64,000 nucleotides of DNA from Reyranella sp. Its GTDB lineage: Bacteria; Pseudomonadota; Alphaproteobacteria; Reyranellales; Reyranellaceae. The translations under genes were made by a program, and so were the position numbers. Under the pieces are notes generated by a model, which was not told where the DNA came from, ran no database searches, and worked only from the letters and a program-made list of their open reading frames with translations. The stretch covers positions 1 through 64,000 of the forward strand of contig NZ_SCUT01000030.1 of assembly GCF_004297265.1 (NCBI RefSeq). The letters are read 5' to 3'. Shown here piece after piece: positions 1 to 8,881 of this stretch. Positions within the stretch are counted from its first letter, which is position 1. Every line of letters starts with the position of its first letter.

Positions 1-841
1 CCCGTCCGTCCACGACGATGAACTTGCCGTGGTTCCAGGAGAAGCTGTTGCAGGATTCGAGCACCGTGCAGCTCCGCATCGCCGAGACGCTGACCGTCAC
101 ACGGGAGCCCGGAACGCTGCGCGCCGTCTCGACGAGTTCCTTGAGGAACGCCGCGGCATCGACGCCCTCCGGCGGAAACTGGCCGATGAGGACCCGCACC
201 TCGACCTTGCGGCGGCTGAATGCCAGCTGGGCAATGGCAGCCCTGAGCGCCGCGGTGAAGCGCCCGCTCGGCGCCGGCTGCAGTTCGACGATGTCGACGC
301 TGTCACGAGCGCTTGCGACGAGGTCGTGGATCCTGACCGGCAGGGCGTCGGAATGGCCGAGGCACACTTTCCGCGCGGTGGTGCGACGACCCGGCGTGCG
401 CGGCCAGATCGCGGCACAGGTGCCGCCGTTGCAATCGGCATCGGTGGCGCAGATCGGCAGGGAGATGTCGGGCTCGCACTCCTTGCAGCCCATGGCGAAC
501 CAGGTGAGATCGTCCGCCCGGCGTCCCCAACGGTTGGGCGTCTGAACCAGCCAGTCGACGGTCAGGGTGTTTCCGCGCGTCAGGTCGTAGGTCATTCCGG
601 CAAAGGCCCCACTCGGGTCGCTCTTGGCGAGCTCTTGCCGGAGTTGCTGCAACGGATCGGGCGCCGAGAGGTCGGGCGGACGGATGTCGCGGTCGCGCAT
701 TAACGCGACGAGAGAGGCCGACGATCGCAGCAGCCCGAAGGCTCGCTCGGCCCGAGCGCCATCCATCGAACTGCTGGGCAGGTCCCCGCTGCAGGATCCG
801 ACGAGGACGAAGATCAGCAGCAACACGATGCGTCCGAACAT
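1..841 (-). CDS. Phospholipase D-family lipoprotein (3' end beyond window)
   Basis: The frame read leftward from the ATG at 841 stays open for 280 codons to the window edge, so the C-terminus is missing. Residues 1-17 form a lipoprotein signal with a lipobox-like VGSC, giving an acylated Cys17. A Cys-rich stretch follows (five Cys near residues 135-160). The last visible residues carry an HKD phosphodiesterase motif: His271, Lys273 and Asp278 in WNHGKFIVVDG. A PLD enzyme needs two such motifs; the second would lie outside the window. The protein is inferred to be a cell-envelope phosphodiesterase, with substrate unknown. Frames on the opposite strand here have no recognisable content. Confidence 0.72.
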   Translation of the reverse strand, partial: MFGRIVLLLIFVLVGSCSGDLPSSSMDGARAERAFGLLRSSASLVALMRDRDIRPPDLSAPDPLQQLRQELAKSDPSGAFAGMTYDLTRGNTLTVDWLVQTPNRWGRRADDLTWFAMGCKECEPDISLPICATDADCNGGTCAAIWPRTPGRRTTARKVCLGHSDALPVRIHDLVASARDSVDIVELQPAPSGRFTAALRAAIAQLAFSRRKVEVRVLIGQFPPEGVDAAAFLKELVETARSVPGSRVTVSVSAMRSCTVLESCNSFSWNHGKFIVVDGR

Positions 842-905
842 GGACAGGGACTTAAACGGGCCGCAGACTGCCGCGCAATCGAAGTTCGCGAGAAATGGAA
901 TTCAG

Positions 906-1937
906 ATGGGCGAAATGCTTCTGCAGACCACTGTCGTCGGTTCCTACCCCCAGCCGGATTGGCTGGTCGACCGCCAACTGCTGAGCAAGGGCGTGCCGCG
1001 CACCCGCGTGAAGGACATGTGGCGGGTCCCGGAGCCCTGGCTCGAACAGGCGCAGGACGATGCCACCCTGCTCGCCATCCGTGACATGGAACGCGCCGGC
1101 ATCGACGTCATCACCGATGGCGAGATGCGGCGCGAGAGCTACTCCAACCGCTTCGCGACCGCACTGGAGGGCATCGACGACGAGAATCCGGCGGAGATCG
1201 TGAACCGCAGCGGCAGCCGGACTCCGGTGCCGCGGGTCGTGGGGAAGATCCGGCGGACGGGGCCGGTCGAGCTGCGTGACATGCAGTTCCTGCGAGCCAA
1301 TACGGAGCGGCTGGCCAAGATCACCCTGCCCGGCCCCTTCACGATGGGCCAGCAGGTGAAGGACGAGTTCTACAAGGATGCCGAGGCGATGTGCATGGAC
1401 TACGCCGCCGCAGTGAATGAGGAGGCGCATGAACTGGTAAAGGCCGGCGCCGACGTGATTCAGCTCGACGAACCCTGGCTGCGCAACAACCCCGACGAGG
1501 CCAAGCGCTACGCGGTGAAGGCGATCAACCGGGCGCTGGAAGGCATCACCGTGCCGACGGTCATCCATCTCTGCTTCGGCTATGCCGCCGTGGTGACCGG
1601 CCTGAAGCCCACCGGCTATTCCTTCCTGCCGCAGCTCTCGGACACGATCGCCCAGCAGATCTCCATCGAATCGGCTCAGCCCAGGCTCGACCTCGGCGTA
1701 CTGAAGGACCTCGCACCAAAGAAAGTGATGTTGGGCGTCATCGACCTCAGCGACCCCGAGATCGAGACGGCGCAGAAGGTCGCCGACCGCATCCGCACCG
1801 GCCTGAAGCATATAGGACCGGATAAACTCCTGCCCGCGCCCGATTGCGGCATGAAGTACCTGCCGCGCGCCGTCGCCTTTGGAAAGCTCAAGGCCTTGAG
1901 CGAAGGTGCGGCGATCGTGCGCCGGGAGCTTTCCTAG
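906..1937 (+). CDS. MetE-like cobalamin-independent methionine synthase family methyltransferase
   Basis: This 343-residue protein matches only the C-terminal catalytic barrel of MetE, so it is a short MetE-like member and not full-length MetE. It begins with the family opening VVGSYPQP. The expected zinc site is visible: His221 and Cys223 in VIHLCFG, Glu255 in ISIESAQP and Cys314 in PAPDCGMKYLP. QLDEP at 187-191 is the conserved substrate-pocket segment. It probably transfers a methyl group to a thiol, but the donor is unknown because the N-terminal folate half is absent. The ATG at 906 was chosen because upstream in-frame sequence is non-homologous. Its stop shares a CTAG with the convergent gene. 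Confidence 0.8.
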   Translation: MGEMLLQTTVVGSYPQPDWLVDRQLLSKGVPRTRVKDMWRVPEPWLEQAQDDATLLAIRDMERAGIDVITDGEMRRESYSNRFATALEGIDDENPAEIVNRSGSRTPVPRVVGKIRRTGPVELRDMQFLRANTERLAKITLPGPFTMGQQVKDEFYKDAEAMCMDYAAAVNEEAHELVKAGADVIQLDEPWLRNNPDEAKRYAVKAINRALEGITVPTVIHLCFGYAAVVTGLKPTGYSFLPQLSDTIAQQISIESAQPRLDLGVLKDLAPKKVMLGVIDLSDPEIETAQKVADRIRTGLKHIGPDKLLPAPDCGMKYLPRAVAFGKLKALSEGAAIVRRELS

Positions 1938-4093
1938 GAACCGGCCTTGCAGGCCAGCGTGCCGTAGTCGCGCCGGCCGGCGATCGGTTCGACCGTCATG
2001 GTCTGGGGCGGCTTGACCGACCGCATCCAGGCATCGACCAGCAGCCTGTTCGAATCGGAAGCGAAGAAGAGGCAGCCGCGGCCCATACCGGCGATCCTGC
2101 CGATCCGCGCCTCCTGCTCCGAGCGCAGCCAGAGGCTGTTCTTCGGCGAGGTGATGCCCGAGAGCGAGCGCACTCCCCCCAGGAAATAGAACGTGTCGGG
2201 GTGAGCAACGAGATCATCGAACCTGTACGCTCCCAGTTCGACGGGCCGCCCCCCGAGGCGGTCGCGCAGCAGGCCGAAGAACTCCTCCACCTCGGCGAAA
2301 TCAGGGTGGTTGCGAAAAGCCGCCTGCACCCGGGGAAGCGGCGAGTAGAGACCGGCGAGATCGGAAACCTCGCCCCGGTGGCTTCGCAACTCGGTATAGA
2401 GATCGAGCACTGCCGCCGACTCGCGCCAGACCGAACCGAGGCTCGCCGCGCGCCGCTCGACCTCGACCCGCGCTGAGATTGCTGCCTCGGCGATGATGGC
2501 CACCGAGATGATCACCAGAAGCGTCCGCGCCCTGCCCGGCTTCAGGCAGCGCCAGAGGAAGACCGGCAACATCAGCAGGAACAGCGCCAACAGGAACGAC
2601 GGTCCTGCCAGATGGGAAGTGTCCGAGCGCAGCAGCGAAAAGAGATGCAGCACGAACGCGCCGACCGCCACGCCCGCGAACTTCGCGCAGAACTCCCGCG
2701 TCGACTCGTCGGCCGTACTCCACCGACGTCCGAGAAATGCCCCCAACAGGCCGAGCGCGAGCAGGAAGAGGAACACCAGAGCATAGGTGAGGATGAGATC
2801 CCTGAACTCGCCGGTCGCCCGCAGGTCCGTTTCCAGCCGCCCGTCCACGATGTTCCAGGTGAGCTGCAGACCGAGATTGTCGGACCATATCGAATTGGAG
2901 ACGCCGGCCATCACCAGGCTGGACTTCGCATTCGCGAGGGCAACCACCTCGAAGAGGTGCGATGGTCCCACGAAGGCTGAGACCAGCATCACGAAGGTCA
3001 CGCCACCCGCGACAACGAACAGGCCCGCGAACCTCGCGAGCCGCTTCGGCGACATTCCCGATGCCGGCCCGAGCAGGGCCAGCGAGAATACGAGCACCAG
3101 CAGGCCTCCGCTCAGGTTCTCCTGGCTGAGGAAGCCGCCCAGCCCCCAGAGCACCCCTCCAGGGATCGCCGCGTCCCAGCCGCGTCTCGCCGACCCCGCG
3201 CCCAGCAGCAGCCAGGCAAACCAAAGCGAAAGGATGGGAATCGCCACCCATCGGGTGAGCACGGCCCAACCGGCCAGATCGATCCTTAGGGCGGGGCTCG
3301 GCCAGAGAACCCAGCCGACGAGCCCGGCGACCGCCCAGCCGAAACCCAGGAACTGCTGAACGACGACGAAGAAGACGATGGCGCAGACGGCGTTGAGCAG
3401 GAGGTTGGCGCCAAGGAAGCCGTGGTTGCTGAAGTGCACGAAGTCCGTGAGAGCGCCCAGAAGCAGCTGGTTTCCGGGTCCGTACTGGGTCTGCGCCTCC
3501 AGATAGGGAATCGCGCCAAGCCTGATCTGCTGCAGCGCGCTCAGGTGAACGTGCGAATGAACGTCGTAGAACTTCGCGAGGCCGTCACCGCCGATTACGT
3601 CGGCGCCGCGCAGCGCCGGCAGACCGATCCAGCAGAAGGCCAACCCCATGATTCCGATCGCGCCCAGCAGCCGCACCGGCCATTTCGCCGCGGTCGGGGC
3701 CGGAGTCGGGCGGACGGCCGATGGCGAGCCCTGAACGAAGGCGACCCAGAGCCAGTGGAAGGCGATGAAGGCCGCGATACCAAGATAGCCGAAGATCAGC
3801 GGACGCTTGTCCATCCGCCCCCATTCGATGACTTCGTCCTGCGTCGAGATCGCTCCGGACGGAGCCAGCGCGAGATAGCAATAGGTCCCGACGGCCCCGA
3901 GGAGCCCCACGGCGTAAAGCAGTGCGCCGCGCCCCTCTCCGCGGCGCGTCGCCTCCCCATGGACCAGGGCGAGCGCCACCGCAGCAGTCGCCGCCCCAGC
4001 GGCCAGGAAGGCAAATCGCGACTGGAGGACGGTGACCTCCACCAGCATCAGCGCTGCGGCGACGAGACAGATCAGGCCCTGTAGCGGCGTCAC
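1934..4093 (-). CDS. Polytopic membrane protein, GT-C glycosyltransferase-like
   Basis: This 719-residue protein has many hydrophobic segments (at least ten) and a soluble C-terminal tail of about 200 residues. A loop with DVHSHVHLSALQQIRLG and then QTQYGPGNQ resembles the first periplasmic loop of GT-C (ArnT/PMT-like) glycosyltransferases, which use polyprenyl-linked sugars. That assignment is an inference. The start is the GTG at 4093, which overlaps the TGA of the upstream methyltransferase gene (GTGA), so the two are translationally coupled. The frame stays open further upstream, but that part reads as low-complexity Arg-rich sequence antisense to no gene and was rejected. An envelope glycan or lipid modification role with the methyltransferase is plausible. 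Confidence 0.68.
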   Translation of the reverse strand: MTPLQGLICLVAAALMLVEVTVLQSRFAFLAAGAATAAVALALVHGEATRRGEGRGALLYAVGLLGAVGTYCYLALAPSGAISTQDEVIEWGRMDKRPLIFGYLGIAAFIAFHWLWVAFVQGSPSAVRPTPAPTAAKWPVRLLGAIGIMGLAFCWIGLPALRGADVIGGDGLAKFYDVHSHVHLSALQQIRLGAIPYLEAQTQYGPGNQLLLGALTDFVHFSNHGFLGANLLLNAVCAIVFFVVVQQFLGFGWAVAGLVGWVLWPSPALRIDLAGWAVLTRWVAIPILSLWFAWLLLGAGSARRGWDAAIPGGVLWGLGGFLSQENLSGGLLVLVFSLALLGPASGMSPKRLARFAGLFVVAGGVTFVMLVSAFVGPSHLFEVVALANAKSSLVMAGVSNSIWSDNLGLQLTWNIVDGRLETDLRATGEFRDLILTYALVFLFLLALGLLGAFLGRRWSTADESTREFCAKFAGVAVGAFVLHLFSLLRSDTSHLAGPSFLLALFLLMLPVFLWRCLKPGRARTLLVIISVAIIAEAAISARVEVERRAASLGSVWRESAAVLDLYTELRSHRGEVSDLAGLYSPLPRVQAAFRNHPDFAEVEEFFGLLRDRLGGRPVELGAYRFDDLVAHPDTFYFLGGVRSLSGITSPKNSLWLRSEQEARIGRIAGMGRGCLFFASDSNRLLVDAWMRSVKPPQTMTVEPIAGRRDYGTLACKAGS

Positions 4094-4806
4094 GGCCGGG
4101 CCGTGGCCAGGAGGAGATTGCCGATGCCGAGGTGCTTCGCGCCGGCCTCGACGGCGTGCAGGGTGTGGGCCGCTCCGAGGCCGAACACAGCCGCGAACGG
4201 AGCGAGGCCCAGCGCCGTCCTGATCGAGACGTCGCGATAACCCGCCGCCGAGAGATGCTCGCCAAGCAGATCCCGACGGTACTTGTTGATGTGCTGCTCG
4301 ACATAGCTCACCGGCGACAAGGCGTTGACGCCGAGTTCGATGAGGGGCCACAGCGACCTGTAATTGGGAGTCGTCACGACGAGGACGCCGTCGGACGCCA
4401 GCAGCGCGCGTGCTTCGGAGAGCAGTCGGATCGCCGCGTCCGGCGGCAGATGTTCGATCAGTTCCACCACCGTCACCACGTCGAAACGCTCGCCCGTCTC
4501 GGACAGGCTGCCGATCGGCCGGGTGGAAAACCGATGCGTCGCGCTTCCGTAGGTTCGTGTCGCGTAGTCGATCTGGGCGGCGCTTATGTCGAGGCCGAGC
4601 GCTTCGATGCCGGTCAGATAGTTGCCGATGAAGGTGCCGGGACCGCACCCGATGTCGAGAACCCGTCGCGGCGTGCCGAGTTGAGCCGCGACCGTCCGGA
4701 ATTTCAGGTCGTGCCAACAGAAGCGTACGCCCGCTCCCTGCCGATAGACCTTGTCGTAGAATCCTGCCGGGATTCCCTTCTCATAGTCGTAAACGGCGTC
4801 TTCCAT
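4090..4806 (-). CDS. Class I SAM-dependent methyltransferase
   Basis: A 238-residue Rossmann-type methyltransferase. Motif I is VLDIGCGPG at residues 49-57, followed by the acidic end of strand 2 (ALGLDIS) and the post-motif TVVELIEHLPP typical of the Methyltransf_11/23 group. The C-terminal 60 residues include a hydrophobic helix, as in UbiG-like and surface-glycan methyltransferases. It is first of a two-gene minus-strand operon and overlaps the membrane protein gene by four bases. The substrate is not deducible; a lipid-linked or glycan acceptor fits the partner. Confidence 0.82.
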   Translation of the reverse strand: MEDAVYDYEKGIPAGFYDKVYRQGAGVRFCWHDLKFRTVAAQLGTPRRVLDIGCGPGTFIGNYLTGIEALGLDISAAQIDYATRTYGSATHRFSTRPIGSLSETGERFDVVTVVELIEHLPPDAAIRLLSEARALLASDGVLVVTTPNYRSLWPLIELGVNALSPVSYVEQHINKYRRDLLGEHLSAAGYRDVSIRTALGLAPFAAVFGLGAAHTLHAVEAGAKHLGIGNLLLATARP

Positions 4807-4918
4807 TGCTGCTTGTCAGGATCTCACGGCCTCGCACAGGGACGGGCCGCAGGACCATCGCTCCTGCAAGACCATCGGGAATCTCTTGGACCTCGGCAGA
4901 AGAAGTGGCAAGGGCCCG

Positions 4919-6637
4919 TCAGCGGGCGAGCCGTCCCTTCAGAACCGTCCCGGCGTAGGCGCCCGTCGCCTCTCCGTTCTCGAATGCCACTGCGCCGTTC
5001 ACCAGGGTTGCCCTGATCCCTTCCGCCTTCTGGACGAGACGTCGTGCGCCACCCGGCAGGTCGCGCTCGACCGTGGGCACCGTCGGCCGGATGCGATCCT
5101 CCTCGAACAGCACGAGATCGGCGCGGTATCCTTCGCCGATAAGGCCGCGGTCGATCAGATCCCAGGCGGCGGCGTTGTCTCGGGTGATCTTCTTCACCGC
5201 CTCCTCGAGCGTGAAGGCGCCGCGCTTGCGCACCCAGTAACTGAGAAGGTGGGTCTGCAGCGACGAGCCCATCTCCTGGGCGACATGGGCGCCGGAATCC
5301 GAAAAGGTCGCCAGCGTGCGGTCGTGCTTCAGGATGCCCAGCACGTCGTCCGGCGATTCGTTCACCAGAGGCTGGACGTAAACCTGGTTCTCGTTTGCCA
5401 GCGACAGGTCGATCATGACCTCGACCGGATGCTGCCCGCGCGCCCGGGCGAGCTGCTCGACCGTGGGGTCGTCCCAGTCGACGCCGGTCATCGCGAACAG
5501 GTTGGCGTAGTCCGGCTTGCGCGGATCCGTGGTCGCCGCCCCGCCGCCCTGAAAGACGTTGTCGCGCGGCTTCATCCGGCTTTCCGCCGCCACCAGCTCG
5601 CGTCGCACCTCGGGATCGGCCAGCTGCCGCTTCTGCTCCTCCATCGGCAGGTCGCGGACCTTGCGCCAGGCCGGCAGCACATCGAACGGCAGATAGGACT
5701 TCAGAGAGAAGATCGCGTTGATGGACCGCGTCGTGCCCTGGCCGAACATGCGGCCACCGGCGGCCACGGTCTCGTCGATGTATCGCGTCTGGTAGGCCCA
5801 GCCCGTCGGATCGTCGCCCTGCTTGGTGGCCAGCACGCCGAACATGACCGGGCGCCTGTAGGTGAGCGCCAGTTCGCGCAGCCGCGCGAGGAAGGCCCGG
5901 TGCGCCGGGCCGCTTGCAACGTCGGGCCCCACCTGGAAGATGCCGGCATCGAGCTCGGCCATCGCCGCCACGATGCGGTCGATCTCCTCCCAGTCGGCGA
6001 TGCGGCTGGCGACCGGCGTATTGTCCGGTGTCACGTGCGTGGAGGCGCGCGAGCTGGAGAAGCCCATGGCGCCGGCTCGCAGCGCTTCCTTCACGAGGTC
6101 GGCCATGCGGACCATCTCGTCCTCGGTCGCCTTCTCGGTGAAGGCCCGCTTGCCCATCGCATACATGCGCAGCGCCGAGTGGCCGATATACATCCCGTAA
6201 TTGATGGCCTTGGGCAGGCGTTCGACGGTCGCGAGGTATTCCGGAAAGGTCTCCCAAGTCCAGTCGATGCCGGCCGCCATCGCCTCGGTCGGGATGTCCT
6301 CGACCGCCGAGAGGCAGCGCGCATAGAGGTCGCGATCCCCTGGCTTGCAGGGCGCCAGGGCGAAGCCGCAATTGCTCATCACGACCGACGTGACGCCATG
6401 CCAGCAGGAACAGCTGCCCAGCGGATCCCAGGCGACCTGCGCGTCCATGTGCGTGTGGCCGTCAATGAAACCCGGCGAGACGATCAGCCCGTCGGCGTCG
6501 ATGGTCTTCGATACGGGCGCAGTAATGCGCCCGATTTCGGCGATCCTGCCGTCCTTGATGCCGACATCGGCCGTGAAGCGCTGCGCGCCGGAACCGTCGA
6601 CGACCGTGCCGCCGCGGATGACGAGATCGTGGACCAT
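4919..6637 (-). CDS. N-acyl-D-amino-acid deacylase family amidohydrolase
   Basis: A 572-residue metal-dependent amidohydrolase of the D-aminoacylase/dihydroorotase-like superfamily. An N-terminal beta-sandwich segment (DLVIRGGTVVDGSG) precedes the metal motif GFIDGHTHMD (His61, His63). NCGFALAPC and the distal SDSGAHVAQEMG are also characteristic. It hydrolyses an amide, probably an N-acyl-D-amino acid or similar; exact substrate unknown. A GTG at 6640 directly precedes the ATG at 6637; I prefer the ATG, which gives a TGATG junction with the upstream gene and AAGGA at a 9-base spacing. It is operonic with the SnoaL-like gene. A paralogue lies at 38818-40533. Confidence 0.85.
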   Translation of the reverse strand: MVHDLVIRGGTVVDGSGAQRFTADVGIKDGRIAEIGRITAPVSKTIDADGLIVSPGFIDGHTHMDAQVAWDPLGSCSCWHGVTSVVMSNCGFALAPCKPGDRDLYARCLSAVEDIPTEAMAAGIDWTWETFPEYLATVERLPKAINYGMYIGHSALRMYAMGKRAFTEKATEDEMVRMADLVKEALRAGAMGFSSSRASTHVTPDNTPVASRIADWEEIDRIVAAMAELDAGIFQVGPDVASGPAHRAFLARLRELALTYRRPVMFGVLATKQGDDPTGWAYQTRYIDETVAAGGRMFGQGTTRSINAIFSLKSYLPFDVLPAWRKVRDLPMEEQKRQLADPEVRRELVAAESRMKPRDNVFQGGGAATTDPRKPDYANLFAMTGVDWDDPTVEQLARARGQHPVEVMIDLSLANENQVYVQPLVNESPDDVLGILKHDRTLATFSDSGAHVAQEMGSSLQTHLLSYWVRKRGAFTLEEAVKKITRDNAAAWDLIDRGLIGEGYRADLVLFEEDRIRPTVPTVERDLPGGARRLVQKAEGIRATLVNGAVAFENGEATGAYAGTVLKGRLAR

Positions 6638-7047
6638 CACAGGCGATCCTTGTTCTCGACGATCTTCCAGTAGGTGTCCTTGGCGGAGATCTTGCCACCC
6701 TGGAACGTGTAGATGTCGCAGCCCTGGTAGTTCAGGTCCTCGCCGTCGGCACCCTTGCCCCTCACCGTCCAGACCGAGATCGCGCGGTTGCCGGCGTAGA
6801 TGTACTCCTTGTGGTCCCAGCGCATGTCGGGGATCACCTTGAACCGCTCGGCGAGCGTCCGGCGGATCGTCTCCTTGCCCTTGAGCGTGCGGCCGACCGG
6901 CTCGGGGCCGCGGGCCAGCCAGAAGGTGGCATCATCGGTGAAGTGGGAAACGATGCGGTCGACGTCCCGGCTGTTGAAGGCAGCGGAGATCGCCTTCATC
7001 AGTTCCGGCGTGGCGACATCGGCGTTTGCGGCATTAACGTCCGGCAT
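6637..7047 (-). CDS. SnoaL-like / NTF2-fold small protein
   Basis: A 136-residue protein with the SnoaL/ketosteroid-isomerase-like cone fold signature: AAFNSRDVDRIVSHFTDDATFW near the N-terminus and a C-terminal WKIVENKD. Such proteins act as isomerases, hydratases or ligand binders in catabolic pathways. The start at 7047 follows GGGAGG at good spacing; the longer open frame to 7128 lacks family similarity. Its TGA overlaps the start of the amidohydrolase gene, implying coupled translation and a shared substrate pathway. Confidence 0.78.
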   Translation of the reverse strand: MPDVNAANADVATPELMKAISAAFNSRDVDRIVSHFTDDATFWLARGPEPVGRTLKGKETIRRTLAERFKVIPDMRWDHKEYIYAGNRAISVWTVRGKGADGEDLNYQGCDIYTFQGGKISAKDTYWKIVENKDRL

Positions 7048-7166
7048 ACGAAACCTCCCTCGCTGGCTTTTGCCGACGATTGCAGGCTTCACACAACCCG
7101 GCAAGCGGACAACCACATCCGGCCCCATCCGTGCTAGCGTGTCCGCAATAAACGGGGAAACGCCAA

Positions 7167-8870
7167 GTGTACGACTACATCATCGTCGGCGGCGGATCGG
7201 CAGGCTCGGTCATGGCCCATCGGCTGTCGGCCCGGAGCGCCAACAAGGTGCTGCTGTGCGAGGCCGGTCCGGACACGCCGCCCGGCCGGGAGCCGAAGGA
7301 AATCGCCGACAGCTATTCCGGCACGGCCTACTTCGACCCGCGGTTCCACTGGACCGAACTCAAAGTGCATACCCAGGTCGTCAGCCACAACAACCCGCAG
7401 GAGAACCGCCCGCCGCTGCGCAAGTACGAACAGGCGCGCGTGCTGGGCGGCGGCTCCTCGATCAACGGCCAGATGGCCAACCGCGGCGCACCGACCGATT
7501 ACGCCGAATGGGAGAGCCGGGGCGCCGCGGGCTGGAGCTGGAACGACGTCCTGCCCTATTTCAAGAAGGTCGAGCGCGATCTCGATTTCGACGGACCGCT
7601 GCACGGCAAGGACGGCCGCATTCCCGTGCGCCGCATCCCGCGAGACAAGTGGGCGGGCCATGCCCAGGCAGTCGGCCGCGCCTTCGAGGCCAAGGGCTTC
7701 AAGTACCTGCCCGACCAGAACGGCGAGTTCGTCGACGGTTATTTTCCGGTCACGCATTCCAACGCCGAGGAGCGGCGCGTCTCCGCCGCCATGGGCTATC
7801 TCGACGCCGAGACCCGCAAGCGCCCCAACCTGACGATCTCGACCGACACGCAGGTCATGTCGCTGCTGTTCGAGGGCACACGCTGCGTCGGCGTTAAGGC
7901 CCGGGTGGCCGGCAAGGAGCAGGAATTCCGCGCCCGCGAGGTGATCCTCTCCAGCGGCGCCATTCATTCCCCGGCCCACCTCATGCGCGCCGGCATCGGT
8001 CCCGTCGGCCAACTCGCCGAGCTCGGCATTCCCGTCGTGTCCGCCCTGCCCGGCGTCGGCCAGCGGCTGATGGATCATCCGTCGATCGCGCTTTCGTCGT
8101 TCATCAAGCGCGGCGCCCGCCTGCGCGAGCATACGCGCCGGCACATCCATGTCGGCCTGCGCTATTCGTCGAATCTGCCCGGCATCCCCAAGGGCGACAT
8201 GTTCGTAGCCGTGGTCAGCAAGTCGGCCTGGCATGCGGTAGGCGAGCAGATCGCCTCGCTGCTCACCTTCATCAACAAGACCTATTCCGAGACCGGCCAG
8301 GTCAAGCTCACTTCGCGCGACTGGCGCAGCGAGCCCCTCGTCGAGTTCAACCTGCTGTCCGACAAGCGCGACCTCGACCGGCTGATGAGCGGCTTCAAGC
8401 TGATGGCCGCCGTGCAGATGACCGATGCGCTGCGCGCGGTGACCGACGTTCCCTTCCCGGCCTCCTACAGCGACCGGGTGCGTCAGATCGGCGTGGTCAA
8501 CACGAAGAACAAGTGGCTGACCCGGCTGGTCGCCACGATGCTGGACGGGCCTGCGGCACTTCGGCGTTACATGATCGATAACTACGTGGTCGAGGGCTTC
8601 ACTTTCGACCAGGTGATGAACGACGACGACGCACTCGAAGCCTTCGTGCGCAAGGCGGCGATCGGCGTCTGGCACGCCTCCTGTACCTGCCGCATGGGCC
8701 GCGACGACGATCCCATGGCCGTGGTCGACACTCAGGGCCGGGTACGCGGCGTGCAGGGCCTGCGTGTCGTCGACGCCTCGATCTTCCCCGTGGTGCCCTG
8801 CGCCAACACCAATTTCCCCACCTTGATGACGGCCGAGAAGATCTCGGAAGCCGTTCTCGCCGGTCACTGA
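7167..8870 (+). CDS. GMC family FAD-dependent oxidoreductase (choline dehydrogenase-like)
   Basis: A 567-residue glucose-methanol-choline oxidoreductase. The FAD-binding GGGSAGSVMAHRLS lies at residues 8-21. The GMC signature ARVLGGGSSINGQM and the second signature SSGAIHSPAHLMRAGIG are clear, and the C-terminal catalytic block GVWHASCTCRMG carries the active-site His. It oxidises an alcohol to an aldehyde or ketone. The GTG at 7167 is used, with a GGGGAAA Shine-Dalgarno upstream. It leads a five-gene plus-strand cluster (7167-12711) divergent from the amidohydrolase operon. Confidence 0.9.
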   Translation: MYDYIIVGGGSAGSVMAHRLSARSANKVLLCEAGPDTPPGREPKEIADSYSGTAYFDPRFHWTELKVHTQVVSHNNPQENRPPLRKYEQARVLGGGSSINGQMANRGAPTDYAEWESRGAAGWSWNDVLPYFKKVERDLDFDGPLHGKDGRIPVRRIPRDKWAGHAQAVGRAFEAKGFKYLPDQNGEFVDGYFPVTHSNAEERRVSAAMGYLDAETRKRPNLTISTDTQVMSLLFEGTRCVGVKARVAGKEQEFRAREVILSSGAIHSPAHLMRAGIGPVGQLAELGIPVVSALPGVGQRLMDHPSIALSSFIKRGARLREHTRRHIHVGLRYSSNLPGIPKGDMFVAVVSKSAWHAVGEQIASLLTFINKTYSETGQVKLTSRDWRSEPLVEFNLLSDKRDLDRLMSGFKLMAAVQMTDALRAVTDVPFPASYSDRVRQIGVVNTKNKWLTRLVATMLDGPAALRRYMIDNYVVEGFTFDQVMNDDDALEAFVRKAAIGVWHASCTCRMGRDDDPMAVVDTQGRVRGVQGLRVVDASIFPVVPCANTNFPTLMTAEKISEAVLAGH

Positions 8871-8881
8871 GGAGTAGAGTC

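Noticed and set aside
7134..8867. 577-codon open frame antisense to the GMC gene
   Set aside because: Translation is Gly/His/Asp-rich with no motif; high GC makes antisense frames open by chance. The plus-strand gene has full GMC signatures.
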